The translations under genes and the position numbers were made by a program. From Streptomyces sp. RPT161 (GTDB lineage Bacteria > Actinomycetota > Actinomycetes > Streptomycetales > Streptomycetaceae), in NCBI RefSeq assembly GCF_027533845.1, contig NZ_JAPZVN010000003.1, positions 578,226 through 642,225 on the forward strand: 64,000 bases of DNA. The letters run 5' to 3'. This document shows, piece by piece, positions 52,547-60,610 of the stretch. Position 1 is the first letter of the stretch. Each line of letters begins with the position of its first letter. Below the pieces are notes generated by a model, which was given only the letters and a program-made list of their open reading frames with translations, had not been told where the DNA came from and did no database searches.

Positions 52547-53376
52547 CCGCCACCGACCCCACCGCCCAGGGCGTACCGGCCGACGCGATGCGCCGACTGG
52601 CCGAGCTGCAGCCGGGCAAGCCGGGCGGGATCTTCACCAGTGACCTGTCGGTCAACGAGTTCCTGCTGGTGCGCGAGGCGGGCTTCCGGCCCATCGGCCT
52701 GGTGCTGGGCAGCTCGATCTACCACGTCGGGATCCAGTTGGGCCGCTGGGGCAAGAACCAGGAGCTGACCACGCTCAGCCAGGCCATGTACCACGCGCGT
52801 GAGCTGGCGATGACGCGGATGGAGGCGGAGGCGGCGCAGCTCGGCGCGGACGGCATCGTGGGCGTGCGGCTGTCGGTCGAGGCGCGTGAATTCGGCAACG
52901 ACATCGCGGAGTTCATCGCCATCGGCACCGCGGTCAAGGCGGACGCCCCGGCTCCGGGCGGCGACGGCAGCTGGCGCAACATCAAGGGCCAGCCGTTCAC
53001 CTCCGACCTGAGCGGCCAGGACTTCTGGACGCTGATCCGCGCCGGTTACGCGCCGCTGGGCATGGTGATGGGCACCTGCGTCTACCACATCGCGCACCAG
53101 AAGATGGGCTCGGTGTTCTCCAACTTCGGCAAGAACGTGGAGATCGAACCGTTCACCCAGGCCCTGTACGACGCGCGTGAGCTGGCGATGGAGCGGATGC
53201 AGCACGAGGCGGAGGAGCTGCACGCGGAGGGCATCGTGGGCGTCCAGCTGAACTCCCACAACCACCGGTGGGGCGGCCACACCACGGAGTTCTTCGCGAT
53301 CGGCACGGCGGTACGGCCACTGCGCGACGACCATGTCATCGAACGGCCCACGATGGTGCTCAGCCTGGACGGCTGA
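52543..53376 (+). CDS. Tandem YbjQ-like (heavy-metal-binding domain) protein, second paralogue
   Basis: 277 residues with a clear internal duplication. Each unit has 'FTSDLS', 'LIRAGYAPLGMVMGTCVYHI' / 'LVREAGFRPIGLVLGSSIYHV', 'ARELAMTRMEAEAAQLGADGIVGVRL' / 'ARELAMERMQHEAEELHAEGIVGVQL' (read in pieces) and 'FIAIGTAVKA' / 'FFAIGTAVRP'. It is more canonical than the first paralogue. The conserved His and Asn in 'NSHNHRWGGH' might bind metal. GAGGGG precedes ATG 52543. Cytoplasmic, function unknown. Confidence 0.82.
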   Translation: MTATDPTAQGVPADAMRRLAELQPGKPGGIFTSDLSVNEFLLVREAGFRPIGLVLGSSIYHVGIQLGRWGKNQELTTLSQAMYHARELAMTRMEAEAAQLGADGIVGVRLSVEAREFGNDIAEFIAIGTAVKADAPAPGGDGSWRNIKGQPFTSDLSGQDFWTLIRAGYAPLGMVMGTCVYHIAHQKMGSVFSNFGKNVEIEPFTQALYDARELAMERMQHEAEELHAEGIVGVQLNSHNHRWGGHTTEFFAIGTAVRPLRDDHVIERPTMVLSLDG

Positions 53377-53423
53377 CCGCCCCGAGTAGCGTATTCATCC
53401 ACTCCAGACAAGGCTCGCTCGTG

Positions 53424-53858
53424 ATGACCCCCAACGACCCCACACCGTACGAACCGGGCGGTTCACCCGACTCCGTGGAGCTGCTGGCCGCCGCGCTGCG
53501 CCAGGACGCCGCCGATCTCGACGTGTACGCGCGGGTGCTCACCGGCACCCTGGCGGACGCGCTGCCGCCCGGCTCGGTCGCGGTGGAGCGCAAGCGCGGT
53601 ATGGCCGACCGGCTGGCGGGCCGTGAGGGCCGGGTGGAGCGGCTGGACGTCTCGCTGGGCGAGCAGCGGCTGGTGCTGAACCTGGCCGGCGGCCGTCCGA
53701 CGGGTGAGGTGTGCAAGGAGGTGCGCGGCGTGGTGCTGTCCCGCCGCCCGGTCGCGCTGGACGAGTGGGTACGGGAGCTGGCGAGCGCCATCGCGGCCCG
53801 CGCGGCGTCGGACGCGCGGGCCCGGGCGGCCCTGGAGAAGCTGATCCTCGGCCGGTAG
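53424..53858 (+). CDS. Conserved-looking hypothetical protein of the YbjQ operon
   Basis: 144 residues from ATG 53424, 47 bases after the second YbjQ gene; GTG 53421 is the alternative. It is a soluble alpha/beta protein without signal or membrane segments ('SVELLAAALRQDAADLDVYARVLTGTLADAL', 'VERLDVSLGEQRLVLNLAGGRPTGEVCKEVRGVVLSRRPVALDEW', read in pieces). I do not recognise its family. It is probably cotranscribed with the YbjQ genes and may be their partner. Confidence 0.6.
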   Translation: MTPNDPTPYEPGGSPDSVELLAAALRQDAADLDVYARVLTGTLADALPPGSVAVERKRGMADRLAGREGRVERLDVSLGEQRLVLNLAGGRPTGEVCKEVRGVVLSRRPVALDEWVRELASAIAARAASDARARAALEKLILGR

Positions 53859-54173
53859 CCGCTGTCGGAAACATCACGTCAGCATCGGCGTCATCGCGGT
53901 CAACACCGTCATGGAATAGCTCGGAAACAGCCGGAAATTCGACCTGCGGCGGCCCGTACGGGGCTCGGATGAGAAATGCCCCGTGAGATGGACGCGACTT
54001 TGCCGCCGCATGGTTGCCGCACAGTTCCCACACAGAAGACGTCCGGTTTGGCCAGGCACAGAGCGGTGTCACCTCTTCGGGTGATTGGTAAAGTCGAGGG
54101 TTGGTGCGGAACGCGGTTCGGCAATGGGGGCGCACCAGCGAGCGGTTTTCCTGGGATCTGAGGGGCGTCATCC
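53859..54173. other. 315-base gap before the DUF2156 gene
   Basis: No gene is supported here. The gap holds a TCACC-tcttcg-GGTGA hairpin (about 54067-54082), a GAAC-gcg-GTTC palindrome near 54110, and a somewhat AT-richer stretch ('gattggtaaagtcgag') that could contain the promoter. No tRNA, leader peptide or repeat was found. Confidence 0.5.
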
Positions 54174-55964
54174 ATGAGCAATGCTGTCAGTGCCGCGCCG
54201 AGTGCCGATACGGGCACCGGGCCAGGGGCCGGAGGACAGCAGCAGCGGCGGTCGGGCAGGCAGTCCTCCGCCCTGACTCGACGCAGCGCGGCGGTGCCGA
54301 TCTGGTATCTGCGGTTGGTGGGCGTGCTGAACCTGCTGACCGCGGTGTCGTTCGCGCTCCGCGAGCGGGTGCAGGAGCACAACACCGGTGAGCTGTTCAC
54401 CCCGTTCATGCTGTTCGCCGGATTCGGCTCGGCGGCGGCGGCGCTGTTCATGGCGATGATGCTCGCGCGGCGCAAGCGGATGGCGTGGATCGTCTTCATC
54501 CTGCTGTGCGGCGGTTACGCGGCGTTGACCGCGTGGTGGCTGGTGGCCTGGGAGGAGCTCCGCCGCCATCCGTTCAACTGGATCTCGTTCGCGATCACTT
54601 GCCTGGTGCTGCTGTTCGCCCTGATCTCGGGCCGCGAGTTCTACGCCAAGGGCGACCGTACGAACCCGCAGCTGGCTCTCGCGGTGCTGGGCGTGGGTGC
54701 GCTGATCTCCGTCCTCGTCGGCGCGACCCTGGTGACGGCGGTCGGCCCCGACCAGGCCAGCATCGGCGACCGGGTGTGGTACGTGGCGCTACGACTGGCC
54801 ACCCTCACCAACGACAAGGACTTCGGCACCCTGCACGTGGCCCGCTGGGTCAGCGCGGGCATCAACCTCACCGGCCTGGCACTGCTGCTGGCGGTGCTGT
54901 ACGCGCTGTTCCGCTCGCCGCGGGGTCGCGAGCGGCTGGACCGGGACGACGAGGACCGGCTGCGGGCCCTGCTGGACAAGCACGGTTCGCGTGACTCGCT
55001 GGGGTACTTCGCGCTGCGCCGCGACAAGTCGGTGATCTTCTCGCCGACCGGCAAGGCGGCGGTGACCTACCGGGTGATCGGCGGGGTGACGCTGGCGTCC
55101 GGCGACCCGATCGGGGACGTGGAGGCGTGGCCCGGCGCGATCGACGCCTGGCTGGCCGAGGCCCGGGAGCACGCCTGGATCCCGGCGGTGACCGGTGCCA
55201 GCGAGGAGGCGGGCAACGTCTACGCCCGGCACGGGCTGGACGCGCTGGAGATGGGCGACGAGGCAATCGTCTACCCCTCGGAGTTCACCCTTGAGGGCCG
55301 TGCGATGCGCGGCGTACGGCAGGCCTACAACCGTGTGAAGCGCGCGGGTTACACCACGCGTATCCGTCGGCACGACGACATCCCGGCCGACGAGATGGCC
55401 GAGCTGCTGGAGGCGGCGGACCGCTGGCGTGACGGGCAGACGGAGCGCGGCTTCTCCATGGCGCTCGGCAGGCTCGGCGACCCGGCCGACGGCCAGTGCG
55501 TGATGATCGAGTGCGTTGACGGGGAGGGGAAGCTGCGGGCGCTGCTGAGCTTCGTGCCGTGGGGGCCGAAGGGCCTGTCCCTCGATCTCATGCGCCGGGA
55601 CCGCGAGTCCGAGAACGGGCTGGTGGAGTTCATGGTCCTGGAGCTGATCCAGAACGCGGGCACGGTGGGCGTGGAGCGGATCTCGCTGAACTTCGCGATG
55701 TTCCGCTCGGTCTTCGAGGAGGGCGCCCGGCTGGGCGCGGGGCCGGTGCTGCGGATGTGGCGCTCGGCGCTGCTGTTCTTCTCCCGCTGGTGGCAGCTGG
55801 AGTCGCTGTACCGCTCCAACTCCAAGTACCGCCCGATCTGGGAGCCGCGCTTCCTGCTGTTCGAGAAGACCTCGCAGCTGCCCCGGATCGGCATCGCCAA
55901 CGCCCGCGCCGAGGGCTTCATCACCACCCCCGCGCCGCTGGCCCGGCTGCGCCGGGACGGCTGA
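54174..55964 (+). CDS. DUF2156 membrane protein, phosphatidylglycerol lysyltransferase-like
   Basis: 596 residues. GAGGGG precedes ATG 54174. About six membrane helices lie between residues 40 and 245. The C-terminal ~320 residues form the DUF2156 (double-GNAT, MprF-type) domain: 'DSLGYFALRRDKSVIFSPTGKAAVTYRVIGG', 'LASGDPIGD', 'GMEIVYPSEF'-like 'EAIVYPSEFTLEGRAMRGVRQAYNRVKR' and 'SLNFAMFRSVFEEG' (read in pieces). Family members transfer an aminoacyl group from tRNA to phosphatidylglycerol, reducing membrane charge and peptide-antibiotic sensitivity. No lysyl-tRNA synthetase domain is fused, unlike mycobacterial LysX. Ends at a very strong terminator. Confidence 0.85.
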   Translation: MSNAVSAAPSADTGTGPGAGGQQQRRSGRQSSALTRRSAAVPIWYLRLVGVLNLLTAVSFALRERVQEHNTGELFTPFMLFAGFGSAAAALFMAMMLARRKRMAWIVFILLCGGYAALTAWWLVAWEELRRHPFNWISFAITCLVLLFALISGREFYAKGDRTNPQLALAVLGVGALISVLVGATLVTAVGPDQASIGDRVWYVALRLATLTNDKDFGTLHVARWVSAGINLTGLALLLAVLYALFRSPRGRERLDRDDEDRLRALLDKHGSRDSLGYFALRRDKSVIFSPTGKAAVTYRVIGGVTLASGDPIGDVEAWPGAIDAWLAEAREHAWIPAVTGASEEAGNVYARHGLDALEMGDEAIVYPSEFTLEGRAMRGVRQAYNRVKRAGYTTRIRRHDDIPADEMAELLEAADRWRDGQTERGFSMALGRLGDPADGQCVMIECVDGEGKLRALLSFVPWGPKGLSLDLMRRDRESENGLVEFMVLELIQNAGTVGVERISLNFAMFRSVFEEGARLGAGPVLRMWRSALLFFSRWWQLESLYRSNSKYRPIWEPRFLLFEKTSQLPRIGIANARAEGFITTPAPLARLRRDG

Positions 55965-55977
55965 CCCCACACCGCCC

Positions 55978-56016
55978 CACCGTGGCCCCGCGGCTTTCCG
56001 CCGCGGGGCCACGGTG
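55978..56016 (+). terminator. Very strong terminator, 17-bp stem
   Basis: The arm CACCGTGGCCCCGCGGC and its exact complement are separated by TTTCC, and the stem is followed by TTTC. It lies 13 bases after the DUF2156 stop. Confidence 0.9.
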
Positions 56017-56126
56017 TTTCCGCTGTGTTTCATACGTCCCGTGGATATGCCCCGTGCACTGCACGGGCGTCCCTTTTGTACGGGCGCAGGTGTGCGTTTT
56101 CAGCCGACTCCAGTCGACGCGGGGGA

Positions 56127-56136
56127 TGGCGTGTTC
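56127..56136 (+). promoter_or_regulatory. AdpA-binding consensus upstream of SSI
   Basis: TGGCGTGTTC matches the Streptomyces AdpA consensus TGGCSNGWWY at every position. It lies 230 bases before the SSI start. SSI-family genes are known AdpA targets (sgiA of S. griseus). Confidence 0.5.
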
Positions 56137-56366
56137 GGTATTCGTACAGGTGGGCAGGGCGTCAACTGCAGCCGCGTAACACGGAATTCATAATCAACTC
56201 CTGCCCAGCGACCACCCCGCACCACCTCCGAGCAGCCCCGACGCCACTGCGAGCCATCACTCGATCGCACCCCGTGACCAGAAGTGTTCGTTCGATGTGC
56301 GTTACGTGGAGGATTCGGCAAGACTCCCGTCCGCTATCTGCACCCCCAAGCCAAGGAGTGTTCGGA

Positions 56367-56798
56367 ATGCGGTTCACCAAGCGGACCATCGGGCTCGCTG
56401 CGACCCTCGCCCTGGGACTGACCGGAATCGGGGCCACCGCCGCGCAGGCCGCCGACGGCGGCCCGGCGACGCACGCGCCCTCGGCCCTGGTGCTCACCAT
56501 CGCCAACGGCACCAACCCGAACACCGCCACCGTAGAGCGCGCGGTAACCCTCCGCTGTTCGCCGGCGGTTGGCGGCGACCACCCGGACGCGTACCAGGCG
56601 TGTGCCGAACTCGGCGCCGTCGGGGGCGACTTCGCCGAGCTGAGCACCAACTCGCCGCACGGGATATGCCCGATGATCTGGATGCCGGTGACGGTCAGCG
56701 CACAGGGCGTCTGGAACGGCCAGCGGATCTCGTACTCGCACACCTATGCCAACGAGTGCGTGATGAAGACCAACAACGCGTACGTCTTCAGCTTCTGA
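56367..56798 (+). CDS. Subtilisin inhibitor (SSI family), secreted
   Basis: 143 residues. AAGGAG precedes ATG 56367. The signal peptide ends 'ATAAQA'. The SSI core reads 'LRCSPAVGGDHPDAYQACAELGAVGGDF' in pieces, and has the four cysteines that form two disulfides in the family. The reactive loop is 'GICPMIWMPVTV', with the P1 residue M103 followed by Ile. P1 Met suits subtilisin-like and transglutaminase-activating proteases. The loop has WMPV where the classical inhibitor has YDPV. It protects mycelial proteins by inhibiting secreted proteases, and is normally induced during differentiation. A long palindromic terminator follows. Confidence 0.93.
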   Translation: MRFTKRTIGLAATLALGLTGIGATAAQAADGGPATHAPSALVLTIANGTNPNTATVERAVTLRCSPAVGGDHPDAYQACAELGAVGGDFAELSTNSPHGICPMIWMPVTVSAQGVWNGQRISYSHTYANECVMKTNNAYVFSF

Positions 56799-56830
56799 GC
56801 GGTCCGAAACCGCTCAGCGCACCACCTCAG

Positions 56831-56863
56831 AAGGTGCCGGCCCCCCAGGGGGGCCGGCACCTT
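56831..56863. terminator. Bidirectional terminator between SSI and tsaD
   Basis: A perfect palindrome: AAGGTGCCGGCCCCCC, one central A, then its exact complement ending CTT. It folds to about a 14-bp GC stem with a small loop between the convergent genes. Confidence 0.85.
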
Positions 56864-56865
56864 CG

Positions 56866-57921
56866 TCATACGCGCCCCGCGGCCACCGGGCACAGCGCCG
56901 CGTACTCCAGCGGGGCGGACGGGTCCACAGAGACGTCCAGCGGCGCCGCGGGCGCGCCCGCGCGGACCAGCAGGTCGCCGACGGCGGCGATCATCGCGCC
57001 GTTGTCCGTGCACAACCGCGGTGGCGGAACCCGCAGTTCGACCCCCGCGGCGGCACACCGCTCGGCGGCCAGCGAACGCACCCGGGAGTTCGCCGCCACG
57101 CCGCCGACCACCACGAGGGCCCGCACTCCGTACTCCCGGCAGGCGGCGACCGCCTTACGGGTCAGCACATCGGCCACCGCCTCCTGGAGCGAGGCCGCCG
57201 CGTCGCCGACCGCGACCGCACCGCCACGGGCCTCCGTGTGGCGGGCGACCGCGGTCTTCAGCCCGGAGAAGGAGAAGGCGTACGGCGCGTCACGCGGCCC
57301 GGTCAGCGGCCTGGGGAAGGCGACGGCGCTCGGATCGCCGTCCCGCGCCGCCCGGTCGATGGCCGGTCCGCCCGGGTACGGCAGGCCCAGCAGTCGGGCG
57401 GCCTTGTCGAAGCACTCCCCCGCCGCGTCGTCCAGCGTGTCGCCGAGGTGCGCGATCGGGTCCCGGGCCACGTCCCGTACCAGCAGCAGCGAGGTGTGGC
57501 CGCCGGAGACGATCAGCACCATGCACGGATTCGGCAGCGGGCCGTGCTCCAGGGTGTCGGCGGCGACATGCCCGGCGAGGTGGTGCACCCCGTGGAGCGG
57601 GACGCCCAGCGTGTAGGCGTAGGACTTGGCCGCGGCCACGCCCACCTGCAGGGCACCGGACAGCCCGGGACCGGTGGTCACCGCGACCGCGCCGACGTCC
57701 GCGAGCCGCAGCCCGGCGTCGGCCAGGGCGGCCCGCACCGCCGGCCCGATGGCGTGCAGATGCGCCCGGGAAGCGATCTCGGGCACCACGCCGCCGTACC
57801 GGGCGTGCTCGTCCATGCTGGACGCCAGCGCCTGGCCCAGCAGCCGTCCGTCCCGCACCAGTGCGGCGCCGGTCTCGTCGCAGGAGGACTCGATGCCCAG
57901 CACGATCGGGGAGGCGCCCAT
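56866..57921 (-). CDS. tsaD: tRNA N6-threonylcarbamoyladenosine transferase
   Basis: 351 residues. AAAGG lies 8 bases before ATG 57921. Kae1/TsaD signature: '[15 protein letters not shown]', the metal-binding 'HHLAGH', '[10 protein letters not shown]' and '[14 protein letters not shown]', the ASKHA ATP-binding fold. With TsaB, TsaC and TsaE it makes t6A37 in ANN-decoding tRNAs; none of those is in the window. It is divergent from cobL. The upstream region has several TTGCA/TGCAA repeats, which are AT-rich for this genome. Confidence 0.95.
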   Translation of the reverse strand: MGASPIVLGIESSCDETGAALVRDGRLLGQALASSMDEHARYGGVVPEIASRAHLHAIGPAVRAALADAGLRLADVGAVAVTTGPGLSGALQVGVAAAKSYAYTLGVPLHGVHHLAGHVAADTLEHGPLPNPCMVLIVSGGHTSLLLVRDVARDPIAHLGDTLDDAAGECFDKAARLLGLPYPGGPAIDRAARDGDPSAVAFPRPLTGPRDAPYAFSFSGLKTAVARHTEARGGAVAVGDAAASLQEAVADVLTRKAVAACREYGVRALVVVGGVAANSRVRSLAAERCAAAGVELRVPPPRLCTDNGAMIAAVGDLLVRAGAPAAPLDVSVDPSAPLEYAALCPVAAGRV

Positions 57922-57984
57922 GCGAAACCTTTCTTGCAAGTCTTTTGCAGTTGCACATACTACGCGCTGGCGTGCGGCACCCTG

Positions 57985-58011
57985 CCCGCCGGGAGCCCGG
58001 CCCCCGGCGGG
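57985..58011. other. Hairpin in the tsaD-cobL divergent region
   Basis: CCCGCCGGG and CCCGGCGGG are perfect 9-bp arms with a 9-base loop, 49 bases before the cobL start. It could act in the cobL 5' UTR. It does not contain the conserved B12-box of a cobalamin riboswitch. Confidence 0.4.
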
Positions 58012-58059
58012 TCAGTAGAGTTCGGATTCCGTTTTCGTCCCCGACCGCCGAGGAGACCC

Positions 58060-59304
58060 GTGAGTTCCGCCGCAGCCCACAGCGACGACGGTGCCGTGCC
58101 GGTCACGGTGGTGGGGATCGGGGCCGACGGATGGACCGGGCTCTCAACGGGCGCCCGGGAAGCGCTGCTTGGCGCCGAGGTGGTGATCGGTGCCGCCCGG
58201 CAACTCGGGCTGCTGCCTCCGGAGTGCGGCGGCGAGCGGGTCGCCTGGCCGTCGCCGCTGCGCCCGGCGGTGCCGGGGCTGCTGGACCGGTACGCCGGGC
58301 GCCGGGTGTGCGTCCTGGCCAGCGGGGACCCCATGTTCTTCGGCATCGGCCGGACCCTGACCGAAGTGGCGGGCGCCGGGCGGCTGCGGATACTGCCGCA
58401 CCCCTCCTCGGTCAGCTACGCGTGCGCACGACTGGGCTGGCCGCTGGAGGAGACGGAGGTGGTCAGCCTGGTCGGACGGCCGGTGGCCGCACTGGCCGCC
58501 GCGCTGCACGCCCGGGGGCGGCTGCTGGTGCTCAGCGCGGGCGCCGCCACCCCCGCCGAGGTCGCCGCGCTGTTGCGGGACCGCGGCTACGGCCCGAGCC
58601 GCATGCGGGTGCTGGAGAACCTCGGCGGCGAGCGGGAACGCCAGCTCACCGGGGTCGCCACCACCTGGTCGCACCCCGCGGGCGATCCGCTCAACGTGGT
58701 CGCCGTCGAGTGCGCGCCCGCCGAAGGCACCCCGAGGCTGCCGAACACCCCGGGCCTGCCCGACGAATCCTTCGAACACGACGGCCAGTTGACGAAGCGC
58801 CATGTCCGTGCCATGACGCTGGCCGCCCTCGCCCCCACGCCCGGTGAACTGCTGTGGGACATCGGTGCGGGCTCCGGCAGCATCGGCATCGAGTGGATGC
58901 GCACCCACCGCGGCTGCCGGGCGATAGCCGTGGAGCGCGACCCGGTGCGGGCCGAGCGGGTGGCCCGCAACGCGGAACGGCTCGGCGTGCCCGGCCTGCG
59001 CGTGGTCACCGGCCGGGCTCCGGACGCGCTCGCCGAACTCCCCACGCCGGACGCGGTGTTCATCGGCGGTGGCGCCACCGCGCCGGGGCTGCTCGACAGG
59101 TGCTGGGAGGCGCTGCCCAGTGGCGGCCGGCTGGTGGCGAACACCGTGACCCTGGAGTCCGAGGCACTGCTGGCCGACCACTACCGACGGTACGGCGGCG
59201 AGCTGGTGCGGATCGGGGTCTCCCACGCGGTTCCGGTGGGCGGCTTCACCGGATGGCGGCAGGCCATGCCGGTCACCCAGTGGGTGGCCACCAAGCACGG
59301 CTGA
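58060..59304 (+). CDS. cobL: Precorrin-6Y C5,15-methyltransferase (decarboxylating), CbiE-CbiT fusion
   Basis: 414 residues. GGAG precedes GTG 58060. The N-terminal half is the CbiE-type tetrapyrrole methylase ('VTVVGIGADGWTGLS', 'VCVLASGDPMFFGIGRTL', 'ILPHPSSVSYACARLGWPLEE'). The C-terminal half is the CbiT-type Rossmann methyltransferase ('LLWDIGAGSGSIGIEWMR', 'AVERDPVRAERVARNAERLG', 'VFIGGGATAPGLLD'). The fusion methylates C5 and C15 of precorrin-6Y and removes the C12 acetate carboxyl, using SAM, in aerobic-type cobalamin synthesis. It is isolated from other cob genes here. Confidence 0.94.
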   Translation: MSSAAAHSDDGAVPVTVVGIGADGWTGLSTGAREALLGAEVVIGAARQLGLLPPECGGERVAWPSPLRPAVPGLLDRYAGRRVCVLASGDPMFFGIGRTLTEVAGAGRLRILPHPSSVSYACARLGWPLEETEVVSLVGRPVAALAAALHARGRLLVLSAGAATPAEVAALLRDRGYGPSRMRVLENLGGERERQLTGVATTWSHPAGDPLNVVAVECAPAEGTPRLPNTPGLPDESFEHDGQLTKRHVRAMTLAALAPTPGELLWDIGAGSGSIGIEWMRTHRGCRAIAVERDPVRAERVARNAERLGVPGLRVVTGRAPDALAELPTPDAVFIGGGATAPGLLDRCWEALPSGGRLVANTVTLESEALLADHYRRYGGELVRIGVSHAVPVGGFTGWRQAMPVTQWVATKHG

Positions 59305-59476
59305 CGTCGGCGCCACTTTCACGCTCACGAAGAACCCGCAGGTCACAGCGGTCTTACCGGCTTCGATAACGGTTGCCAGTGCAGTCTTTGGATCTTTCGC
59401 CAATTCGCGGTCTACTGCCTTGGACCGGGTACGACGAGATGCCCAATCAACATGTCCGCAGTGGAAGGGATCGGGG

Positions 59477-60496
59477 ATGGGCGACGAGGCGGAGCGGCGG
59501 CACGAGCACGGCCACGCTGGGCACGGGCACGACCACGGGCACTCGCACGGTGTGGCGGCCGACGCCGACCGCCGCTGGTTGACGATCGCGCTGTGCCTCA
59601 TCGTGGGCTTTATGGCGGTCGAGGTCGTCGTCGGCCTGTTCGCCCAGTCGCTGGCACTGATCTCGGACGCCGCGCACATGCTCACCGACGCGGCCTCGAT
59701 CGTGCTCGCGCTGGTGGCGATGCGGCTCGCCGCGCGCCCGGCACGCGGTGGCTTCACCTACGGACTGAAGCGGGCGGAGATCCTGTCCGCGCAGGCCAAC
59801 GGCATCACGCTGCTGGTGCTGTCGCTGTGGCTGGCGTACGAGGCCGCCTGGCGGCTGATCTCGCCGCCCGCGGTGACCGGCGCCCTGGTGCTGGTGACGG
59901 CGCTGGTCGGGATCGTGGTCAACGTGATCGCCGCCTGGTGCATCTCCAAGGCCAACCGCAGCTCGCTGAACGTGGAGGGCGCCTTCCAGCACATCCTCAC
60001 CGACCTGTACGGCTTCATCGCCACCGCGGTCGCCGGCCTCGTCGTGCTGCTCACCGGGTTCGCCCGCGCGGACGCCATCGCCTCGCTGGTGGTGGTGGCG
60101 CTGATGCTGAAGGCCGGTGCGGGCCTGGTGCGCGAGTCGGGCCGGATCTTCCTGGAGGCGGCACCCGCCGGGGTCGACCCGGACGCGATCGGTGACCGGC
60201 TGGTAGGCCACCCGTGCGTGGTCGAGGTGCACGACCTGCACGTCTGGCAGATCACCTCCGGCCAGCCCGCCCTGTCCGCACACATCCTGGTGGAGCCGTC
60301 CGGGGACTGCCACGCGGTGCAGCGGGGCCTGGTGGAGCTGCTGCACCAGGACTACGGCATCACCCACACCACGCTCCAGGTCGACCACGCCCCCGAGCAG
60401 TTGCTCGCGGTCACCCGCCGGGGGGCGGAGCAGGACAACGGCCACTGCGCGGACGCGCACGGCCCGGTGCACCGCGAGGGACCGCACCCGCACTGA
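59477..60496 (+). CDS. Cation diffusion facilitator, Zn/Co exporter
   Basis: 339 residues. GGAAGGGA precedes ATG 59477. The N-terminus is His-rich ('HEHGHAGHGHDHGHSHG'), followed by six membrane helices. The transport-site HxxxD pairs appear in 'SDAAHMLTDAAS' (helix 2) and 'FQHILTDLYG' (helix 5), the Zn-type combination. The C-terminal ferredoxin-like domain has 'VVEVHDLHVWQITSGQPALSAH', and the tail is again His-rich. It exports Zn2+ or similar ions by proton antiport. No metal regulator is adjacent. Confidence 0.92.
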   Translation: MGDEAERRHEHGHAGHGHDHGHSHGVAADADRRWLTIALCLIVGFMAVEVVVGLFAQSLALISDAAHMLTDAASIVLALVAMRLAARPARGGFTYGLKRAEILSAQANGITLLVLSLWLAYEAAWRLISPPAVTGALVLVTALVGIVVNVIAAWCISKANRSSLNVEGAFQHILTDLYGFIATAVAGLVVLLTGFARADAIASLVVVALMLKAGAGLVRESGRIFLEAAPAGVDPDAIGDRLVGHPCVVEVHDLHVWQITSGQPALSAHILVEPSGDCHAVQRGLVELLHQDYGITHTTLQVDHAPEQLLAVTRRGAEQDNGHCADAHGPVHREGPHPH

Positions 60497-60610
60497 CCGG
60501 CCCGCCGTCTGTCGTCCAAGCCGGTGGGCGTCGGGGTGTTGCCGTCCGCAACCCCCGCGCCGTCACCGGTGCCGTGATTCGCTGAGGGCCACGGCGACGG
60601 AGGTGAGGCG

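Larger units (their letters stand above)
55965..56366. other. 402-base gap before the SSI gene
   Basis: No gene is supported. The first 50 bases hold a 17-bp terminator hairpin. The rest is the long upstream region of the subtilisin-inhibitor gene, with a perfect AdpA consensus at 56127-56136 and AT-richer segments ('ggaattcataatcaactcc', 'tgttcgttcgatg') where promoter elements are likely. No -10/-35 pair stood out. Confidence 0.6.

Noticed and set aside
53859..54173. A tRNA or small RNA gene in the gap before the DUF2156 gene
   Set aside because: No cloverleaf arms or T-loop consensus could be found, and the hairpins present are short.
57922..58059. Cobalamin riboswitch before cobL
   Set aside because: No B12-box-like conserved core is present and the leader is short. 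Only a simple 9-bp hairpin is seen.
59305..59476. Zur-type operator before the CDF exporter
   Set aside because: The 'gataacggttgcc' stretch has some AT content but does not match the TGAAAATGATTTTCA-like palindrome.
60497..60610. A sulfur-type leader peptide before the NitT/TauT-like ABC genes
   Set aside because: Checked all frames for the RRxHVD...CR pattern; none is present.
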